Assembly: GCF_001680005.1 (NCBI RefSeq) | Contig: NC_033560.1 | Span: 437,501 to 501,500, forward strand | Direction of reading: 5' to 3' | Length of the DNA: 64,000 nt | From: Plasmodium coatneyi | Taxonomy: Eukaryota; Apicomplexa; Aconoidasida; Haemosporida; Plasmodiidae | Shown here: positions 1 to 9,462 of the stretch, piece after piece | Layout: every line of letters starts with the position of its first letter | Position numbering within the stretch: position 1 is the stretch's first letter | The notes under the pieces: model-generated | What the model was told of the DNA's origin: nothing | Seen by the model: the letters and a program-made list of their open reading frames with translations, nothing else | The model's database searches: none | Translations under genes and position numbers: made by a program

Positions 1-619
1 TGTCAATCACGAACAGGAACGTCGGGGGTGGGATGTCCCCCACGTTGGACGGTTGTATGTATTCGATGTTGGAGTACATCACGTCGGCGGGCAGGTTCTG
101 CAGGGGGGGCAAAACGGTTACATGACAGCAATAAACGGTGATCATTATGTAGAGTCGCACTAGCCAGAGAACGCAACATACATAGATGCATAGATACATA
201 GATGCATAGATACATAGATGCATAGATACATAGATGCATAGATGCGTAGATGCACAGATGCACATGATGGACACACTCCCTCCATGTAGACCACTGTCCT
301 TTCCTCCCTCGAGGCGTACCTTCTCCGAGATGTGTTCCGCGTAGTGCAGAGGGAAGGGGTTCTTTATATTCGAAAAGGGACACGTCCATGTCTTGTTCCT
401 AAAGTCTATGTTGCAGTACGGGTTCAAGATGCAGTTACTCGTTTTGCACTTTAGTGGCTCGTATTCCACTAGCTTCACGCTGTTGTCATCCGTTCTTTTT
501 AGGACTGTGTAGAGACAGCCCAGAGGCACCTCAATTTTCGACGCCTCATTCTTTGTAGGGGGCCATAAGTTCCAACTGAAGCGGATCCCCGTCTGATTTT
601 CCTGCAAGTGTATATCCAT
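1..619 (-). CDS. SEC23: Protein transport protein SEC23, N-terminal part (cut by window edge)
   Basis: SEC23 is the GTPase-activating subunit of the inner COPII coat that forms vesicles at ER exit sites. Exon 1 is 320-619 (100 codons, ATG at 617-619) and exon 2 runs from 97 past the left edge; the intron 98-319 is GT-AG and phase 0. The N-terminus carries the family pattern GIRFSWNLWP, then an EYEPLKC..C zinc-finger segment (about residues 55-83), then PPPTFLFVID, which opens the trunk domain. Order and spacing match human SEC23 closely. The cysteine pattern is C-x4-C, NPYC, then CPFS, so the last zinc ligand of the usual CxxC is serine here. The intron holds an octamer repeat. The identity is secure; only the first 130 or so residues are in the window. 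Confidence 0.93.
   Translation of the reverse strand, partial: MDIHLQENQTGIRFSWNLWPPTKNEASKIEVPLGCLYTVLKRTDDNSVKLVEYEPLKCKTSNCILNPYCNIDFRNKTWTCPFSNIKNPFPLHYAEHISEKVRLEGGKDSGLHGGSVSIMCICASTHLCIYVSMHLCIYASMYLCIYVCCVLWLVRLYIMITVYCCHVTVLPPLQNLPADVMYSNIEYIQPSNVGDIPPPTFLFVID
177..262. repeat. Octamer tandem repeat in the SEC23 intron
   Basis: Alternating units CATAGATG and CATAGATA repeat about ten times and then decay. The array lies wholly inside the SEC23 first intron. It is a plausible length-polymorphic microsatellite. Confidence 0.9.
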
Positions 620-1608
620 GTTATCTACTTATCGGTGCATGAACAAGGTGTGTGTATTTATGTAGGGGGGGAATAGAAGATGCGGGTAATCCGGGGAGAG
701 ATAAGGCCTTCCCTAGGTTGGTCTAACTTTTGAGAAGGCCCTCTCTTCCTACACAGTTCCTTCTGTTTCTTCCCCTTCTGCGTAGCAATTACTTAAAAAA
801 TGGGGAAGAGGTGCCTTGTGCGGGGGTGAAAGAAAAAAAAATGCTTCCTCCGCGAACATCCCAATCAACGGATGCGGCACCGTTCCCCGTGCATCTGTGG
901 CGTTTCCCTCGATGTTGCCTCTTCCTCTTCGTGTACTCAAAACTACTTAACGCACCCACGTGTGTCACTCATGTGCACACAGGGACACACGACTACATGT
1001 GAATGTTTGCAGGTACTACTGCTGCGGCTGCTTCGAATGGGGCAATAACGACCCGTTCAGGGCACAAAAAGGAAGAGAAAGAAACAGAACAGAACAAAAC
1101 AACAGTTATTATTACAAAATTGACTGCCTGGTTTCAGAGGCATACTCATTCGCATGGCACAGCAGATGACTTCACTCGTGTGGGGCGGGGTGGTACGTAT
1201 CACGGTTTCTCCTCGTCATCGGTGAGATGAATGTTTTAAGTTGTGTTGTATGCGTTGGAGTATGAACTGCCGGTGCATTCTTCTTTCCTCTCCTTTTATG
1301 GACGTTTCTTCGCTTCATAGGGCAGCTGCGTGATAGGTTGCCACATGGGCGGTCAACCACAAGCATACTGCATAACGTACCGTCAAACGTACGGCCAAAG
1401 GTACCGTCGAACGTACCGCTGAATGTACCGCTGAACGTACGTGCGTGGCATACAAACGCGCGAACGTCAAATGACACTTGGGCGTTTTTTTCCAAAGGAG
1501 AAATTGACGCAGATAACAAAATTAAAATGACAAATGGGGAAAATGTTTTTCCTTCCGTACGATCAATACGGTGGCCACGTTCAAAAAGGAAAAAATAAGA
1601 AAGAAAAA

Positions 1609-1639
<31 letters not shown>

Positions 1640-3323
1640 TCCGTAATGCACAAAAAAACGTTGTCAAATTTTGGCGTATTTTTTTTTTTTTTTTTTTTTT
1701 TTTTCTGCGCAACAAAATGGTGGGGGGATTTGTAAAGCATTGCCCCTAACCTGTTCGCCTAAGGCGTAGTGTACCAACTGCGCAGAGGAAAAACAAATAA
1801 GGAAGTAAATCGCGGAAATGAATACCGTAAGAGGGGGCAGCTGTTCTCCAAAAAGTAGCACCCAGCGGTCACGCATATGCATATATATGTACGTATGTAC
1901 ATATGACATCTTCACCCTCGTGGCGCCGTTCCTTTATGCCCCCATGGATGCTCCAAAATGGAACCATAAAAAAGAAAAACGCCCAATGCAATACAATACA
2001 ACGAATGGATCAACCTGTGGATAGAATATTCCAAAGCCGTAACAACTTGCGACATATTTTTAAGGGGGAAAAAATTAAAGCAAACGGGACATGCACAAAT
2101 CGTCCTGGAAAAAAAAGAAAAGAAAGGAACACCCATTGGACATGTGTTGCATTATCCCCTCCTCTGCACTGTTTAAACGCTCTTCTGTTAATGCGAACGG
2201 GGGGTGGTGAAGACTCCCGGCTGGAGGGTAACGCCATTGTCATAACCATCACCATAGGCATCACCTCACCATTGCCTTCCCTTCGGAGATGTGTACCCTT
2301 GGGCGGTCAGGGCAGGAGGGAAGGGACTACACCGTCAAGGCGCACAACCGAACTGGTGGCATTTACATCATTCTGAGGGAACCAACAAATGGGTACCACG
2401 TAAAACGGGGAAGGTACCCACATGTGTTACAACAGGACGTACTCACATTAACTTGCAAGGGAGAACTGGTGCAATACTCCCCCGTATGCGTCTTTTTTTG
2501 CCTGACTGGTCAGCTCAAATTTGGGGCAACTCCCTACTGATGGGAATGTAGAGGGGGACAAAAAATATATTTAATAAACTGAATTTAGTCCATTTCGATG
2601 TTGTACGTTCATCGCGGGTTGGGTCGCAAAACACACGTGCACCACTTCATCACTCCACACCTACTCTTCTTTTTTTGGATCATTTGCTGGCCGAGTAATT
2701 GCTGCTAACTGAACTGTCAACATGTGAAAGTTTTAACTTTTGTGCCGAAGCCTTTTGGCCAGCGCCGTCCCCACCCGAACGTACTCTTGCACACGCCTCC
2801 ATACCTACTAGCGCAGAGCGAGAAAAATCGCCGCAGCGTGGCTCCGTCCAAAAAGGAGAAACGTCCATTCAACTGTCCATTGGGCCAGTCGAAACAAAAA
2901 AAATATATATATAACCTTGGCAGGGATTTACATCTCCAGTAGTGACTACATCATCACATAAAAGATAGACATTGAGGAGAAGCAAATACGGGTGGAAAAA
3001 AAAAAAAAAAAAAAAAAATTCACCCCTGCGCGGTACGCAGCAGCGTGGGAGAGTATCCATATGTGCACGCAAATTGGAAACTTCCTTGTGCGTTCGTAGA
3101 TTACTGGTGTTCTCTTCCTCGGTGAGACTTCCGCAGTCTTCGGAAAACTTCCACCTTGTGAAATCTCCACCCGTTGGGAAAGCTCCAACTCGTGTACCAC
3201 CTGCATCCCTCTTACCATTTTTTAACCACGCCAACGTCGGCATCTCGGACAGGGAGCCTCCCCCATACGTGCAAAAAAATAAAATAATAACTGAACCCTT
3301 TTTGCGAAACAATCCAGCTCTAA
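620..3323. other. Gene-free stretch between SEC23 and the dynein light chain gene
   Basis: I see no supportable gene in this 2.7 kb. It is the shared upstream region of two divergent genes. It holds an A-tract followed by (AT)n at about 1604-1640, a T-tract at about 1680-1704, a 12-bp minisatellite at 1374-1445 and an A-tract near 2998-3018. The longest open frames are low-complexity and lack family resemblance. Promoters for both genes presumably lie here, but no specific element could be defended. Confidence 0.6.
1374..1445. repeat. 12-bp minisatellite, six units
   Basis: Six consecutive 12-mers follow the pattern AACGTACCGNTG with a few substitutions. Each unit contains a GTAC core, so the array presents GTAC every 12 bp. 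It lies upstream of SEC23. Confidence 0.85.
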
Positions 3324-4596
3324 ATGAGTAAAGCGATGGCCAAGGAAGTCACCATTTCCCAGTGCATCAAAAACTGGGAACAGAAAAATGGCAAGACGGA
3401 AAAAAAAAACGGCTAAGGGAAAGGGGCGGCCTGGACAGTGCCAACGCTGCAGAGTTGCCCCAACACCGTTCACCCCCCGTCATCACCACCCTCTCTGACA
3501 ACGTTGTGCACTCCCCCCAATGGGAAATATCCTTCCCCCTCGTAGGCAGAAAAATCAGCGAAGAAGAAGAAGTGAGCTTCATTTGCCACGTCCCCCTAAT
3601 CGAAAAATTAGACAACAGCATCAACTCGCTGGAGAAGTGCAAGCGCCTGTCCTTGTCGACGAACCGAATTGAAAAGCTCATCCCCATGTCCGGTCTGAGT
3701 ACGTCTCTGCGTGTTGAAGCGGTCGTACTGAACTCCCCACGTGGTTCATCGTTTTGCAGGCCAACTACCCACCTCTCCACAACCCCCTTCCCGCCGTCGC
3801 AGAGAATATTGAAATCCTCTCTCTCGGAAGAAACTGCATTAAAAAGTTCCAATTCCTCGAGGACATCAGTGGCACGCTCAAGCAGCTGTGGATGTCCTAC
3901 AACAGCATAGACAAGCTGGACAACCTGCAGTCCCTTAAGAAGCTGCAAGTGCTTTACTTGTTTCACAACAAAATAAAAAATATCGAGGAGGTCGACAAGC
4001 TGGTGAGAGTGCAGGGAGCGTCCCCCACGTGGAGGTAGCGAAGTATCCACGTATCGTCGCGCTTCCCATTTTTTGTGCTGACCTGTTCATACGTTTTTAC
4101 AATTTTTTTTTTTTTTTTTTTTTTTTTTCCCCACCCTTTTGAAGAGCGCCTTGCCAGAACTTGCCGAGTTGGGACTTAAGGGAAACCCCCTCTATGAAGG
4201 AAAGACAAACGTAACTATCTGTTTAGCTAGTTAGGCAGTTTGCTTGTCCTGCCCCTTTTGCGAAGCAAGTCACACACGTTTGTTCCTCGCCCCTTATTCA
4301 TTAAACTGTGTAGGAGTATATGAAGCTGGTGATTTTAAAAAAGCTGCCCCAGCTGAAGGTCGTGGACAACGAGACGGTAAAAAAAGGAGTGTTTCGACGT
4401 GTATAATGAAAAGAAGGGAAGGAGAAAAATAACCCTGTGCTGGGTCATCAGTGCCACAGAGGAAACAAACCTGAGGGGACACATATACAAACGCATACAT
4501 ACTTCCCCCTACGTGTGCGTTTTTACTCACTTCCCCGGAACAATGCAGATCACGGAGAAACAGAGGAATGACGCCCTGACCGTGGAAGTTTTTTGA
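3324..4596 (+). CDS. Axonemal (outer-arm) dynein light chain 1, leucine-rich repeat protein
   Basis: This small LRR protein binds the motor domain of the outer-arm dynein heavy chain; in Plasmodium the only axoneme is that of the male gamete. I place six exons: 3324-3390, 3546-3698, 3803-4002, 4145-4210, 4314-4376 and 4549-4596, giving 198 residues, the usual length of DNAL1/LC1. Successive pieces match the human protein in order: NWEQKNG, SEEEEVSF, PLIEKLDNS, LSLSTNRIEKL, LKNIEILSLGRN, LKQLWMSYNSIDKL, LGLKGNPLYEG and a C-terminal LKKLPQLKVVDNE. Introns 2-5 are GT-AG; intron 1 works only as GC-AG. The gene converges on a coiled-coil gene 108 bp away. Identity is firm, exon 1/2 splicing slightly less so. 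Confidence 0.92.
3391..3545 (+). other. Probable non-canonical GC-AG intron of the dynein light chain gene
   Basis: Reading from the ATG at 3324 reaches a stop at 3414-3416, and no GT before it gives a workable join. Splicing from AATG|GCAAGA to TAG|GCAGAA (phase 1) restores the frame and yields NGRKISEEEE, which aligns without a gap to the human TGQRPSEAKE. The donor GCAAG matches the known consensus of GC-AG introns. Confidence 0.7.
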
Positions 4597-4599
4597 GCG

Positions 4600-4634
4600 A
4601 AAAAAAAAAAAAAAAAAAAAAAATATATATATAC

Positions 4635-4677
<43 letters not shown>
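4600..4677. repeat. A-tract plus (AT)n between convergent genes
   Basis: About 24 A residues are followed by about 55 bp of alternating TA with two CATA interruptions. It fills most of the 108 bp separating the two convergent stop codons (4596 and 4705), so it probably contains parts of both 3' UTRs. Confidence 0.9.
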
Positions 4678-4678
<1 letters not shown>

Positions 4679-4704
4679 TGCGGCGAGATTGCTCCCCTTT
4701 CATT

Positions 4705-6935
4705 TTAACCTTTTGTCCCATCCCGCTTCCCCTCCTTCGTCTTGACCTTCACATTTTCCGTGATGTCAATTTTTCTTTCGTAAGACTTTATTTTTTTCTC
4801 CACATTGTGCTACGAGGGGGGTTAAAAGGGGTAAATATAAACAGATCGACCAATTGGCTAGCTCATTGGCGGACCAACATCCGTAATCGAATCGAATGGA
4901 TCTGGCGTTCCCCCCTTACGATGTCTTTGTTCAGCTGGATGCACTGCAGGACGGAGTTGCTGCCCATGGCGCCGACGTGCTCGTACTGGTTCATTCTGCG
5001 GGGGGGAGTGAAAAGGCAATCCGTTAATAGTATATAGTGTAGCGGGTGCCCAAAGAGGAAGCGCGTCACTGCTGCCCTCTCCGTGTTACTTATTCGACAC
5101 GCTGTTGGTCGTGTCAATCTTGTTGGTGAGGTCGATTATCATCCTGTTCATTTCGTTCAGCGTGCAGTTGTTCTTTTCGATGGTGGTCTGCATTTCTTTT
5201 TTCCTTCCTTCTCGTTCTTCAATTTTATTCTGCGTCTGCCTCAATTCGTTGAGCAGCTTTCCTGCGATGGATGAGTGGATAGAAGTAACAACGCGTGTTG
5301 ACCCTGCCAACTGTTTTGGTGGCGTAGTGATGGGTTCTAGTTTGTGTGGTCACTGCTTCGCCCCTACTTAAGCAGGAGTAACTGTCCTCGTGTTCCCGCA
5401 TCAGCCTATCGTAGTTCAGCTTCTGGTTGTGGATGAGCACATGCAGGTATCTAAAGTCCACGTTGTTTATATTTTCATTAAGGGTAATTATATAATTCAT
5501 GTTAGAGAATTTTTTCCTGTACAGGTTTAGCAACGTCTGGTTTGTCTTTCTCGCTTCTCCGACTTTGTCTCTGTGCTTCTGTATGATCTCACTGAAAAAT
5601 TCATTTAAGCAATTCTTCCTTTTCATTAGGTAGTTGTCCTTTTTCATTCTCTCTCTCCATGTGTTGTAACTTTTTGTATCCTCGTCCAACTCGAAAAGGA
5701 GAATTTTACACTGAGTAATCATCGAGAGGATCATCGTTTTTGCGTTGTCATAATAGACGGTATTTTTTTTTATTTTCCCTTTAAGCTTTTCTATCTCGTT
5801 CATTGTTAGTTGTTGCTTCTCGGGCAGGTTCAGGCGGCTCCCTACGGGGGAAGCAGTAACAGATGGAATAACGAATAGGGAAGACACAGAACAGGCCAAT
5901 TGTATATTTCCACCTCGATTGTGTAGGAACTCACTGTGGATGTCTTCCTTCGCCTCGAACGACTGAATGGAGTAGAACTCCCCCGTGGACTTCTCCCTTT
6001 CCCAATGCAGACAAATGTTCTTCTCGTTCGTTTGGCAGGGAGAGTCAGCGTGCTGTTCCGCTGGGGGTACAAATGGGGAAACGGGGCAGGTAAAGTAAGT
6101 AAAGTATATGATATAAGGGGTAAATCAACACGGCGGAAAGTTTTCCATTATGCCGTTTTTGTCCCCTCCGGTTCGTTATCCCCTTCAGAGGATTCATCTG
6201 AGAGGTACCTGTTTGGTCGTGCTGTTCCTCCTGCGTTGCCCCCCCTGGTGGGTCTTTCCCCTCCAATTGTTCACGCACTAACGTTTCGTTCGCACTGGTC
6301 CCCCTCGAAACAGAAACCATGTCATCCACGTCTTCCATGTCAATGTTGTACACCTTATTTTTCAGTTGATCCTTGGAAACCTGCTGTCCAGACAAACCGT
6401 TGGTAGGAGACCCCACATCTACGTCCGACTTTGTTAAAATATTTTTTAAAATATTTTTGTATTTATGTATCTCCTCATCCAGTAGCTGATTCAAGTGGGA
6501 TGCAAACTCATGTCTTGACAGGTTGAAGTTTATTTCATCCTCCACGGCGTACAGACTGGTACACACGTGGTGGATGTAGGGCAGCGCTTTCAGCAGTTTC
6601 GTCTGCTCTTCGTAACTTTCAATCAGTTTTAAAAAAGCCCGATTCTCCAATTCGATGTTTTCATTCTCTCTCTGCGGAGGGAGGAAACATACACACATAT
6701 GTTTGTGTGTTTATACATGTGTGGCTTACCAATACTTTGTCATCCTTGTAGTCGTCCTGCCGGTGTTGCCGTCCACGAGGGAGTGATGCCCCCCCCCTCT
6801 CCTTACAACACAGATTTTTCTTCATATGGTGCAAAAAAACTGCCTCTTCATTTTGTTCCCCCTCACCTTTATGTCCTCATTCCGAATGAACAGTTCCTTG
6901 AGGAGAATTTTCTTGTCGTCCAGAAGGTAACTCAT
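4705..6935 (-). CDS. Coiled-coil protein, CCDC113/CCDC96 (CFAP263/CFAP184)-like
   Basis: The protein is predicted to be almost entirely coiled coil. Eight phase-consistent exons: 6867-6935, 6730-6756, 6209-6671, 5935-6060, 5368-5841, 5090-5261, 4920-4995 and 4705-4809, giving 503 residues. The second half contains NNVDFRYLHVLIHNQKLN, followed by a run like REHEDSYSCLRKLLNEL. This resembles the conserved C-terminal coil of CCDC113/CCDC96, whose core reads DFxxLxIxNxxxNxxIxERNxxLLxLRK. Those proteins form a complex on the cilium near the radial spokes. The similarity is by eye and modest, so a generic coiled-coil protein is the fallback. The convergent neighbour is an axonemal dynein chain, which fits a flagellar role. 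Exon 2 is only 27 nt. Confidence 0.6.
6730..6756 (-). other. 27-nt microexon of the coiled-coil gene
   Basis: The nine codons DDYKDDKVL are flanked by a CAG acceptor and a GTAAG donor, both phase 0. They join the first exon (ending RNEDIK) to the third (starting RENENIE) and keep the charged coiled-coil register. Confidence 0.6.
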
Positions 6936-7039
6936 GTTTTTCAAGTTCGTTGCAGTATGTCACGTTTACGCCCCTTTTAGCTACTACCTTTTCTTTTTTT
7001 TCTCCTTTCTGGCCCAATTTTGCAGCGCACACCGAGGTG

Positions 7040-7244
7040 ATGGCGGGAACGGTGACCGACTTGGATACGATCCGACGGGCTGCATTTCTACCCCGCGTTT
7101 ATGTAAAAATTGGGAAGTCCACGTGGATCATTTTTTCTTTTATCATTTCCCTTACGTACTGCTTACAGGTACATGTTCTTCCCTCTGTGGTCATATAAAA
7201 CAACGTGCGTGAAAAAGACAGCCAAATGGGGGGACGAGGATTGG

Positions 7245-7275
<31 letters not shown>

Positions 7276-7364
7276 ACCAGGAATTGCAAACATATCAGCA
7301 GTTTATGTACCAGCGCGAGTTACCCACAATTTCATATTCAATTTTTTTCACCATCCACAGTTAA
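7040..7364 (+). CDS. Possible small spliced gene, unknown product
   Basis: This lies just beyond the start of the divergent coiled-coil gene. An ATG at 7040 follows a strong pyrimidine tract and TTTTGCAG that looks like a splice acceptor. It opens MAGTVTDLDTIRRAAF and LPRVYVKIGK; a second pyrimidine tract ends in CAG at 7168. Joining 7116 to 7169 (phase 2) continues into YMFFPLWSYKTTCVKKTAKW. It then reads through an A-tract as a lysine run to a stop at 7364, unless a further intron intervenes. Left unspliced, the first frame instead gives a 53-residue protein with one hydrophobic segment. The donor GTCCAC is weak and I recognise no family, so structure and reality are both uncertain. Confidence 0.3.
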
Positions 7365-8826
7365 TGAATTCGTCCTGGTGAGAGTTCCACATGGCAACGT
7401 CATGTTTCCCCGTTAGAGGGGATACACCCTATACATTTGAAACGGTAACGCGGCATCGTGTGTATCCCCTCCTTCAAATTATGAACATAATGGCATCACC
7501 AAATGAGCGTCTAGTGTTACCAAGTGGGACATTCTTTGCCACTGCTCCGGGAGCATAAAAAAGGAGCAGGCTTTTCCGTTCACCAACCCTTTACGATTCG
7601 CCTTCTTAACGCTCTGCGTGTACAGAGCCATGTAAATCCCACTTATTTCATTTTGCTGGGAGGGCAAAAAATGGGTCATAAAAACGTGCTAACGGGGTAG
7701 AATGCGGTGGAGGAACGATTAGGTGTTATTGGATTGTAAGCACTTCTTAGAGCAGACGCTACCAGATGAGCTGAACCAACGGTGGGGGTTAGTGGGGACC
7801 GGCCAGTGTGTACCGCTTGGTATGGAGTAGCTACTAATAGTAGGCACAAAAAAGGGGAACGAAAGAGAAAGACAAAAATAAACGCACAGAAAAACTGCAA
7901 GGATGTGTCTCCCCCTTGAATGCTTTCCGGATGATGGCAAAATATTACCCAACGCGGGGGAACCTTTCGCTTTTTTTGAAATGCAAAAAGGGAAGAAGCA
8001 AGGGGGGAAGGTGTTCCTCAAGTTATCTCTTCTTTGCGCGTTCTTTCTTTTTTCCTGTTGTGATTGCTCCTGTCATGCCCACTAGTGTGATTTACTACCC
8101 TGAATTGGAGTCCACCGGTATGAGCTTAACTGACGGGGCGTAGATGCATATGTAAGGAAGCCTACCAACCATAGTAACACATAGAAAAGAATGTCCCTAA
8201 TTACGTGCGGTACGTGGAGGACTTTCACCTTAATTGTTCGACCTGCCCTTGTGGAGGGCAACACCAGGGTGATCTCTGTATATTCTGTCGAAAAAGTAAA
8301 CCCTTCTATGCATAATTTCTACACCGCGTATTTTTCTTTCTGCATTGCCACCTCCGCCAAAAATGTAGCGCACTCAGGAAAATTCGACAAAGCAGAAACA
8401 CAAATGGCTAGCCCCGTTGAAGGTTCGCAGCGGAAAAAAAAAAAAAAAAAAAAAAAAAAAAACGGAACATAAGTTGGTCAACAATTCAAGCGGCGTAAGA
8501 AACAAATCGACAAACTGCGGATCTGCTCTTACGTTACGGAATGTACATGCTTCACGCGCGCGACATTGCAAAGGCGCAGATACACAACATTGCGTATCAT
8601 TCTGGCGTAATCCATTTTTCCGCTGCTCGACGGGTGGGTCAGATATTACTACAAAGTGACTCCAACAGGATATCAAAAATATAAAGCAGAAAGTACTCTC
8701 CACCCATTTGATAAACTCTTTTTTAAAAGGAAGAAGGCGGTATAGGGAACAAAGAGCGCATAGTGTAATCCTTGTACTTTTTTTTTATTTTATTTTTTTT
8801 TCCTACGGGCCGAAGAAAACAGAACC
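7365..8826. other. Gene-free stretch upstream of SmG
   Basis: No supportable gene was seen. It contains an A-tract of about 28 at 8433-8461 and short AT-rich patches. A 66-codon minus-strand open frame (7479-7679) has ordinary composition but no recognised features or splice context, so I do not call it. Confidence 0.5.
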
Positions 8827-9293
8827 ATGCCGCTTACTGTGGGGAAGGCAGGTCCAGGCTCGGACTTTCGAAAGTTCATGGAGAAGCGACTGCAAGGTAA
8901 TGTGCTGTTGTGGAGTCGAGCCGGTGGGGCGGCGCGCGAAAGGAGGGAAAGTCAAAAAGGAAAAATGGAAAAAAGAAAAATAGCAAAACAAACTGACCGA
9001 GGTGGATGCCAATCTGGCTAGCAAACGATGCAACACACGCCAAAGTGATCATCCGCCTTCTTTACGATAACATCCTCCACATTCTGTACCTCTCCTTATC
9101 CATTTTTGCAGTGTACCTAAATGGAAACAGACAAATCGTCGGAGTTTTGAGAGGATATGACACCTTCATGAATTTAGTTCTGGACAACACGGTCGAGATA
9201 AAGAAGGAGGAACAAATTGACATTGGCATTGTCGTCATCCGGGGCAACAGCATTTCTTACTGGGAGTGCCTAGACAGGGTTGACATTAAATGA
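8827..9293 (+). CDS. SNRPG: Small nuclear ribonucleoprotein G (SmG)
   Basis: SmG is one of the seven Sm proteins that form the ring on U1, U2, U4 and U5 snRNAs. Two exons, 8827-8896 and 9112-9293, are joined in phase 1 across a GT-AG intron, giving 83 residues. Sm1 motif: YLNGNRQIVGVLRGYDTFMN followed by LVLDN. Sm2 motif: IGIVVIRGNSI. These match human SmG (LNGGRHVQGILRGFDPFMN and IGMVVIRGNSI) nearly residue for residue. The N-terminal FRKFMEKRL corresponds to the alpha-helix KKFMDKKL. The gene converges with the large minus-strand gene, with 169 bp between stop codons. Confidence 0.95.
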
Positions 9294-9462
9294 GAGCACT
9301 GTCAGGTAGTGCGTCCAGGAGGGGGAAAAAAAGGCGAAGAGCTACGCTTGTAAAATGCGTATTCCTGAACAAGTGTAGCTATACGTGTTCATACGCATTG
9401 CTTTGTCACCCCCCCCAACGTAATTTGAGCGATCTCATTGTATCAACCAGTTCTGTAATTTT

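Noticed and set aside
1903..2376. 157-codon plus-strand frame
   Set aside because: Composition is basic and low-complexity, with no conserved motif or splice context, in a region with several equally long shadows.
3367..4050. 227-codon minus-strand frame
   Set aside because: It overlaps the well-supported dynein light chain exons on the plus strand and has no family resemblance.
7479..7679. 66-codon minus-strand frame
   Set aside because: Short, with no recognised motif and no flanking splice signals of note.
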